This document shows positions 1 to 5,078 of a DNA stretch of 5,078 nt, in pieces (position 1 is the stretch's first letter; the number at the start of each line of letters is the position of its first letter). Where the stretch lies: NCBI GenBank assembly GCA_913053815.1, contig CAJXGK010000171.1, forward strand, positions 1 through 5,078. The letters run 5' to 3'. Position numbers and translations under genes: made by a program. This DNA is from an uncultured Rhodanobacteraceae bacterium (GTDB lineage Bacteria > Pseudomonadota > Gammaproteobacteria > Xanthomonadales > Rhodanobacteraceae). Under the pieces are notes generated by a model, which was not told where the DNA came from, searched no databases, and saw only the letters and a list, made by a program, of their open reading frames with translations.

Positions 1-2099
1 CGGACGTCATCCGCACTGCCCAGCGCCTGCTGCTGCTTGTGCCATTCCGGCATTACTTCATCGGGACGGATGCGACGCTGGGCAAAAACGGTGCGATTGG
101 CCTTGGCTTTCTCCATCGCATCGGTCCATTCGGCCTGCAGCGGTTGCAGCAAGGCTTCAGCCTCGGCAAACATATCGACCGTGTACGGCTGGCGATCGGT
201 GCGCTTCATCAGGGCCGCCTTGACCAGGGCCTGATTGATGCGCTGTTCGTCCGCGGGCATCGGCACCAGCACGCCCAGTTCTTTCTGGATGGCTTCGCCC
301 TTGCGCAGAATGACGTTGAGCACAAAGCCATCGACCGGGTTGTTCTGTCCGTAGAGCATGGTGCAACGCACTTCGTCGGCCGGTTGGCCAAATCGATCGA
401 CACGGCCTTCGCGCTGTTCGTGGCGCGTGGGGTTCCAGGCTAGGTCATAGTGCACCACGGCCGTAAACAAATGCTGCAGGTTGATGCCCTCGGACAAACA
501 ATCGGTGGCGACGAGAATGCGCTGCCTGGCTTTCTCCATGGCCTCGACCCGCTCACGGCGTTCTTCCGGGGTGTACTCACCGGTCACCGAATCCACAGTG
601 ACCTGGGGGAAGTGTTGGCGCAGATGCTCGGCAACATAGTGGGCGGTGGCCACATACCGACAGAACACGACCACCTGGTAGCCCCCCTGCAGCAGACCTT
701 CGAGATGGCCGATGAGAGTGGCGAGCTTGGGATCGCCCGCCTTGCCGGAGAGCCGTCGGGCTTCGGCGATCAGAGTTTGCAAATGCGAGGTGTCCTGCAA
801 CTGGCCCGGGGGTTCGAGATCGCTGCCGGACAAATCGTCGGCATCTCCGTCATAGAGACGCTCGTCGCTGAGGCAATCCTCATTGGACCAAGCCCCTTCC
901 AATCGGGTGGTGAGCGCCTTGACGGCTGCCGCCGGTGATGAGGCCACACAGCGCAGCAACGCGAGGGTGGCGTACCAGATCAACCGCGAGGCACCAGTTT
1001 CGCTGTGTTCGAGCGTCTCAGCAAGTTCGCGGCAGTAGGCCTGCACGGCATCGAAAAATTCGCCCCAGGCACCCGTGAGTTGATAGGTGACTTCGGTCGT
1101 CATGCGCTTTGGAAAGGCGCGAACCCCACCGGACTCGACCTGCCATGCCTCGATATCCTTGCGCCGCCGCTGCACGAAGTGACGCGCCAGATCCTGACGC
1201 AGCGGATCGCTGGCTGCCGTGCGCCCCTGAAGGTCGCTAAAGGCGGGTTTCAGCAACGAGAGTAAATTGTAGAAGGCGCTTTCGTTACCGGGATGGGGGG
1301 TGGCGGTGACCAGGATCAGATGACGTTCTTCATCGGCGGCGAGTCGCTGCAACAACTCAAAGCGCAACTGTTTGCTGCGCCCACCAGTGGCGCAGGTATG
1401 CGCCTCGTCCACAATGATGCACTCGGGCGCAACACTGAGAAAGTACTCGCGATGACGCTCGCTTTTGATGTAATCGAGGCTGACCACCACAAATCGGTAA
1501 TGGTCAAACAGGCTGACGCCATGCGGCAGAGTGCGTTCGATGCGCCCGGCACTGGCGGATGTGAGCGCGATCGCGTGAAGGTGAAAGCGCTGCTCCAGCT
1601 CGCTTTGCCACTGTTCGACCAGATGCGGCGGACAGAGCACGGCGATTCGACCGATTTCGCCCCGGTCGAGTAACTCGCGGGCGATCAGCCCGGCCTCAAT
1701 GGTCTTGCCGATGCCCACGTCATCAGCAATGAGCAGGCGCACCGTGGCCAGGCGTAGCGCCATCAGCAGCGGCACCAGTTGATAGGCGCGTGGCTCGACG
1801 GCAATGTTGCCGAACGAGCGAAACGGACCCCCACCAGCACGTAGCTTCAGGCGCAGGGCATCGCGTAACAGTAGCGCGGCGGAATGATTGCCGGGTTGGT
1901 TTGGATCGGGCCAAGGAAAGGTGGCCGGCTCCACCGGCTGCAGTTCCAGCTCGGGGATGAGCGCGATGATGTCCTCGTCGGCACCACCCAGCGGCCGCAG
2001 GCGCAGCCAATCGGATTGCGAGTCGGTTTGCACCACCCATTCGCGGTTGCGTGCACGCACCAGGTTGCCGGGCATGAAATCGAGGGCTGGGGCATTCAT
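1..2099 (-). CDS. SNF2/RapA-like ATPase (DrmD- or DpdE-like), 3' end missing
   Basis: The frame runs from ATG at 2099-2097 to the left edge without a stop, giving 699 full codons. Residues 8-55 look like a small beta-rich N-terminal domain. The first RecA half has a YQLVPLL segment (107-113), Walker A in DDVGIGKT (126-133, catalytic K132), a PPHLVEQW motif (about 156-163), the DEAH box (231-234) and TATP (265-268). The basic HFVQRRRKDI stretch (307-316) matches the arginine-rich linker typical of SNF2 ATPases. The second half carries ILVATDCLSEGINL (528-541, motif V) and QREGRVDRFGQ (562-572, motif VI). An acidic stretch (407-429) separates the halves. DVGIGKT rather than the Swi2/Snf2 EMGLGKT form points to the bacterial RapA-like branch. 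Such proteins translocate on duplex DNA using ATP. Relatives include DrmD of DISARM, DpdE of the Dpd system and RapA; the long DUF1998 helicase upstream favours a defence-type relative over RapA. The chosen ATG sits five bases after the upstream stop; ATG at residue 9 is an alternative. The protein probably extends a few hundred residues beyond the window. Confidence 0.92.
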   Translation of the reverse strand, partial: MNAPALDFMPGNLVRARNREWVVQTDSQSDWLRLRPLGGADEDIIALIPELELQPVEPATFPWPDPNQPGNHSAALLLRDALRLKLRAGGGPFRSFGNIAVEPRAYQLVPLLMALRLATVRLLIADDVGIGKTIEAGLIARELLDRGEIGRIAVLCPPHLVEQWQSELEQRFHLHAIALTSASAGRIERTLPHGVSLFDHYRFVVVSLDYIKSERHREYFLSVAPECIIVDEAHTCATGGRSKQLRFELLQRLAADEERHLILVTATPHPGNESAFYNLLSLLKPAFSDLQGRTAASDPLRQDLARHFVQRRRKDIEAWQVESGGVRAFPKRMTTEVTYQLTGAWGEFFDAVQAYCRELAETLEHSETGASRLIWYATLALLRCVASSPAAAVKALTTRLEGAWSNEDCLSDERLYDGDADDLSGSDLEPPGQLQDTSHLQTLIAEARRLSGKAGDPKLATLIGHLEGLLQGGYQVVVFCRYVATAHYVAEHLRQHFPQVTVDSVTGEYTPEERRERVEAMEKARQRILVATDCLSEGINLQHLFTAVVHYDLAWNPTRHEQREGRVDRFGQPADEVRCTMLYGQNNPVDGFVLNVILRKGEAIQKELGVLVPMPADEQRINQALVKAALMKRTDRQPYTVDMFAEAEALLQPLQAEWTDAMEKAKANRTVFAQRRIRPDEVMPEWHKQQQALGSADDV

Positions 2100-2125
2100 G
2101 ATATCTATTTGCCTGTGCCGAATAC
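2100..2125 (-). other. Five-base gene junction without clear ribosome binding site
   Basis: The upstream TAG occupies 2107-2105 and the next ATG 2099-2097, leaving only five bases between. The preceding sequence, GGCACAGGCAAATAGATATC, has no purine run at a normal Shine-Dalgarno distance; AGGC lies about 12 bases before the ATG and is a poor match. There is no room for a promoter or a terminator hairpin. The two genes are therefore very likely on one transcript, and the second may be translated by ribosomes that finish the first (translational coupling). The coupling is inferred from spacing only. Confidence 0.6.
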
Positions 2126-5078
2126 GTCAGGGTGAGCCGTGAATTGCGCCGCCCAGCGGGTGGGATCCGAACAGTCCAGGACGCACCAACCCTTGTCGAC
2201 AAGCGCGGTGCGAACGTCCTCGGCCAAGGCTTCCAGAAACACCAGCGTGCGCGAGGCCTGGTACTGTGCTGCCGCTATGGCGGCACCCTGATGGACGGCC
2301 ACCCGGGTGGCATCCGGATGACGCAAGCCCGCCTGACTCACGGCCTTGAGCCAATCGCGCAACGCGCTATTTTCATCGCTGGACTCGCTCTCACCCGGCG
2401 GTTCCGCTGCGATCCGTGAGGTGGCCAGCACGACCTCGGCATTGGCCAATGCCACCAGCAGGTTTAGCGTATCCGTGTTACGGCGATTGATGTGATCATG
2501 ATCGGGCTGGTTGAAGTAGGACAGCAAACATTGGTAGCAACCCGCCTCGCAGATGGACAGGCCATCGTGCTGGTGCTCCAGTTCGGCCAGTGTAGCCATG
2601 GACCAGGCGCCTTGCGGGGCATCGTGATGCATCAGGCGCAATGCGGCATCGGCCACCTGGGCGAGACTGCGCGGATCTGAGGCCAGGCGGGTGAGTACCC
2701 CGGCACCGCCTTCGGCCGCCTCATAGAACAGCAGGGCCTTGCGATCGTCGATCGTCGGCAGCGGCTCGGCGACCAATTCGGATTCCTCAATCTGGAAGCT
2801 CATCTCGATGCCGCGCTTGAGGGCCGCCTGCAGCGTTGCCATGGCCTCCAGCGAGAGTGGCTGTGCCGGTGTGAGGATCAGCAGATTGCGGTGGTCTTCC
2901 ACAAACGGGACGATGCGCTGCTTGGGCACCTTGTCGAGCAGGGACTCATCGGCCATGGCTGGCCCTTCGTCGGCGGTGGGATCGTCCTTCTTGCTCCAGG
3001 CTCCGGTGATCGGATTGATGTAGAAGCCGAGCTGGTTCTTGTCCTTGCGCCGACGCCAGCCCCGGTTGATCCGCCACAGGCGTGCCGCCGGCGTGTACAG
3101 CAAATTTGCCAGCAGCTCGTCGTCTTGGCGTACTTCGGCCTGGCTTTTTTGCACGATGCCATCGGGACCGGGTAGAAATCGATAGGTGGTCTGGAGTTCG
3201 AAGCCCTGGCGCTGCCGGTCCTCGTCGTTGATGGAGATTCGTTCTACGGGTATGGTTTCGACGGTCTCGATGCGGTATAGCTCCTTGACCCAATCGCCAT
3301 CGGTTAGCAGGGCATCGCAGTGCTCGCAACGATCCACCAGCGGGTCGCCCGCGCCCGGTTCGCCCAGATGGCCGTAACCACACTGGCTGCAAATGCGTGA
3401 GGCAATCGTGGCAAGCTGACTGCTGCTGGATACATGGTCGGCGTAGCCCACGTTCAATTTGGCGCGAATAACGCGATACATCTGCCCCTGATGGTAGATC
3501 AGACTACGCGGGCCAAACTCAGAAAGCGCGAGAAAACGCGGGCGGCTAACCATGCTGCCCTCATCATCCTTGCCACCCGCATTGCGGGTACCACGGGCCG
3601 GTATCCAGGCCATCAAGGGCAAGCGTGGAAAGTTGTAACCAGGTAGAAATCCCTGACTGGCCAGGTAGCGGTAGGTATAAAAATCGGTGTTTTGGGTATT
3701 GCCCGTTTTGAGCAGCACGTCATATTGACGCGCGGCATCGGCATAGCGATGGCTGGCGTTGTGACGTTCATTGTGCGAGGCGGTATGACTCTTGACGATC
3801 TGATCAGCCATATCCATCTGCTTGCGGGTAGCGTCGAACAGTACGCGCCACCGCTCAAGTGCCGCAGAAAAAGCTTGTGGTGACCGATTGATCACTTCAG
3901 CCACATAGTCAGGTGAAAACCAGCCACTTTCCTCGAGTTCCCCAGTAAGTTGATTCACCACAGCCTGCGCGCTATAGCGGGCACGTTGCAGCACATCAGG
4001 GTCCGCGAAGCTCTGTTGCAGTGTCGGCTTGAGCGGTTTGCCCGGTTGTTCAAGATCCAGTAATGGCGCGATGCTGTTGTCCAGTCCCATCTGCACGCAG
4101 GCCAGCCAGACTGCGTGCAGGTGGCTTTCCACCAGATCGCGATTGGCCAGATCCAGCGACGGCGCCTTGACCACGCCATGTACCATGTCATTGGCATGGT
4201 GAAAGAACCACTGGTCATGGGGGCTCCGCGCCGCGCAATAGGTGATTACCAGAGCCTGTTGACCGGAGCGGCCAGCACGTCCACTGCGCTGGGCATAGTT
4301 GGCCGGTGTCGGCGGTACATTGCGCAGATAGACCGTATTGAGTGTGGAAATATCAACGCCCAGCTCCATAGTGGGCGAGCAGAACATCACCGGCAAGCGT
4401 TCGAGCGGGCCGTCGTGCACGGGATTGGCGGCCCAATCCTGGCGGTCTTTCTCGGTAAAACGAAAGCGCTGCTCCAGTAATTCTCGCCGACTGGAATCGA
4501 CCTGGGCAGTATGTTCCTGGGCCTCGAAATCGAACAACGGATGTGAGGGCAAACGGAGCAATTCCGTCATGCTCAGGTAGAGCTGGCGGAAGAATGCATT
4601 GGCCCGTAGGTCTTCCTTATCGTGCTTGTCGTCCAGCAAGGTCCAGTCCATGGCTGCCGCACTGAGTCGCCATCCAACCAGCGTGTTGTCGATAGTCTGT
4701 TTCTGTACGTAGCCATAGTGGGCAGCAGCCTGCAGCATGCACTCGATCAGTTCGAGCCACTCTTGCTCCTTCCAGACGTGGACCTGATCGGTGAAAGATG
4801 TGCGTTTCCAACATTCAGCCATTTTGATCTGCTTGAGCAAGCGAGACCGCGGACCACCACTCACCACGTCGGGGCGTGGTTTACCGCGGTATTCCGGTCG
4901 TTTTCCGAGGATCAGGTACTTGGCCGTTTCAAGGTTTTCATCCGCAGCAAAGGCCCAGCGCTCATGGAGATAGCTATACGCCGTGTTGCGGGCCTTGTCT
5001 TGTTCAACAGAATCGAGATAGCGGCTTTCAAGACACAAACCACCGCGCATCTGATCGAACAAGAGTTGATACAGGGCG
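2105..5078 (-). CDS. Large SF2 helicase with C-terminal DUF1998 module (DrmA/DrmB-, DpdJ- or DruE-like), 5' end missing
   Basis: This is the C-terminal part, 990 codons ending in TAG, of a DNA-dependent superfamily 2 helicase. The frame stays open to the right edge, so the start and the ATP-binding motifs I and II are outside the window. Residues are numbered from the first full codon (5077-5075). Residues 1-230 are a helical part of the second RecA half ending in an EHTAQV segment (about 187-192). Motif V follows (SPTMELGVDIS, 234-244), then motif VI (YAQRSGRAGRSGQ, 261-273). A helical region (about 315-460) leads to FLPGYNFPRLPL (477-488), which I recall as typical of long DUF1998 helicases. 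C563, C566, C584 and C587 form a CxxC-x17-CxxC zinc-ribbon-like pair. The DUF1998 signature is EAAEGGAGVL (786-795) plus C843, C847 and C850. Known relatives are DrmA/DrmB, DpdJ, DruE and the repair helicase MrfA. A defence role is inferred from the SNF2-like gene immediately downstream. The family call is firm; the exact system is not. Confidence 0.93.
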   Translation of the reverse strand, partial: ALYQLLFDQMRGGLCLESRYLDSVEQDKARNTAYSYLHERWAFAADENLETAKYLILGKRPEYRGKPRPDVVSGGPRSRLLKQIKMAECWKRTSFTDQVHVWKEQEWLELIECMLQAAAHYGYVQKQTIDNTLVGWRLSAAAMDWTLLDDKHDKEDLRANAFFRQLYLSMTELLRLPSHPLFDFEAQEHTAQVDSSRRELLEQRFRFTEKDRQDWAANPVHDGPLERLPVMFCSPTMELGVDISTLNTVYLRNVPPTPANYAQRSGRAGRSGQQALVITYCAARSPHDQWFFHHANDMVHGVVKAPSLDLANRDLVESHLHAVWLACVQMGLDNSIAPLLDLEQPGKPLKPTLQQSFADPDVLQRARYSAQAVVNQLTGELEESGWFSPDYVAEVINRSPQAFSAALERWRVLFDATRKQMDMADQIVKSHTASHNERHNASHRYADAARQYDVLLKTGNTQNTDFYTYRYLASQGFLPGYNFPRLPLMAWIPARGTRNAGGKDDEGSMVSRPRFLALSEFGPRSLIYHQGQMYRVIRAKLNVGYADHVSSSSQLATIASRICSQCGYGHLGEPGAGDPLVDRCEHCDALLTDGDWVKELYRIETVETIPVERISINDEDRQRQGFELQTTYRFLPGPDGIVQKSQAEVRQDDELLANLLYTPAARLWRINRGWRRRKDKNQLGFYINPITGAWSKKDDPTADEGPAMADESLLDKVPKQRIVPFVEDHRNLLILTPAQPLSLEAMATLQAALKRGIEMSFQIEESELVAEPLPTIDDRKALLFYEAAEGGAGVLTRLASDPRSLAQVADAALRLMHHDAPQGAWSMATLAELEHQHDGLSICEAGCYQCLLSYFNQPDHDHINRRNTDTLNLLVALANAEVVLATSRIAAEPPGESESSDENSALRDWLKAVSQAGLRHPDATRVAVHQGAAIAAAQYQASRTLVFLEALAEDVRTALVDKGWCVLDCSDPTRWAAQFTAHPDVFGTGK
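3740..3787 (-). repeat. Four 12-base units encoding a histidine ladder inside the DUF1998 helicase
   Basis: Four consecutive four-residue units in the large helicase each begin with histidine: HTAS, HNER, HNAS and HRYA (residues 431-446 of the visible part). The histidines are exactly four residues apart. At DNA level each 12-base unit starts with CAC or CAT, but the rest has diverged, so this is at best an old or convergent repeat. The surrounding segment (about 400-460) looks alpha-helical, which would place the four side chains along one helix face. Confidence 0.6.

Noticed and set aside
39..1673. Series of long plus-strand open frames (39-443, 450-938, 1005-1265, 1293-1673), up to 162 codons
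   Set aside because: All four lie in the frame that pairs codon for codon with the SNF2-like gene on the other strand. Antisense stops there need TTA, CTA or TCA codons in the real gene, which are rare in it, so long shadow frames are expected. The translations show no recognisable motif.
2100..2160. Possible terminator or promoter between the two genes
   Set aside because: The junction is five bases long; no GC-rich hairpin with a T-run and no convincing -35/-10 pair were visible around the end of the upstream gene.
1723..2202. Minus-strand open frame of 159 codons spanning the gene junction
   Set aside because: It is out of frame with both helicase genes, covers the end of one and the conserved Walker A region of the other, and its translation is rich in Arg, Ala and Gly without any family signature.
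4178..4200. Repeated CATG-rich stretch with partial inverted symmetry
   Set aside because: It lies within conserved coding sequence (HANDMVHGVV) and is explained by adjacent His and Met codons. The possible hairpin is imperfect and has no T-run.
4115..4580. Plus-strand frames 4115-4480 (121 codons) and 4338-4580 (80 codons)
   Set aside because: They lie opposite the motif V and VI region of the helicase, the most conserved part of the minus-strand gene, and encode nothing recognisable.
5060..5062. TTG as the start codon of the large helicase
   Set aside because: The frame continues upstream to the window edge (ALYQL before the TTG), the gene at this point is already inside the helicase core, and the ATP-binding motifs it needs are still missing. 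The true start lies beyond 5078.

Overview
The window is a compact, G+C-rich stretch of bacterial DNA that is coding on the minus strand almost from end to end. It holds two long genes read in the same direction, and both are cut by the window edges. Base composition and codon choice (many GCC, CTG and CGC codons, few TTA, CTA or TCA) suggest a proteobacterium, perhaps a beta- or gammaproteobacterium. That assignment is only an impression, because no phylogenetic marker is present.

Region 1 (2105-5078, minus) is the C-terminal 990 residues of a very large helicase. It carries the second RecA-like half of a superfamily 2 helicase (motifs V and VI), a long middle region with a four-cysteine zinc-ribbon-like motif, a DUF1998 (MrfA/DrmB-type) module with its own cysteine cluster, and a short alpha/beta tail. 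The ATP-binding half (Walker A and DEAH box) lies beyond position 5078. Region 2 (1-2099, minus) starts five bases after the first gene stops. It is the N-terminal 699 residues of an SNF2/RapA-like ATPase with all the main helicase motifs intact, and it is open to the left edge of the window. No RNA gene, mobile element, CRISPR array, promoter or terminator was seen.

The tight pairing of a DUF1998 helicase with an SNF2-like ATPase recalls anti-phage systems that use the same protein classes: DISARM (DrmA/DrmB with DrmD), the Dpd 7-deazaguanine DNA system (DpdJ with DpdE) and, for the large helicase alone, Druantia (DruE). The most likely reading is that the two enzymes are the motor subunits of a DNA-targeting defence or DNA-processing operon, whose modification or nuclease partners would lie outside the window. 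Nothing in the window proves a defence role. The main curiosities are the DrmA-like and DrmB-like parts on one polypeptide, a four-turn histidine ladder (H-x3-H-x3-H-x3-H) in the large helicase, and a C-terminal tail that looks like a decayed nuclease fold.
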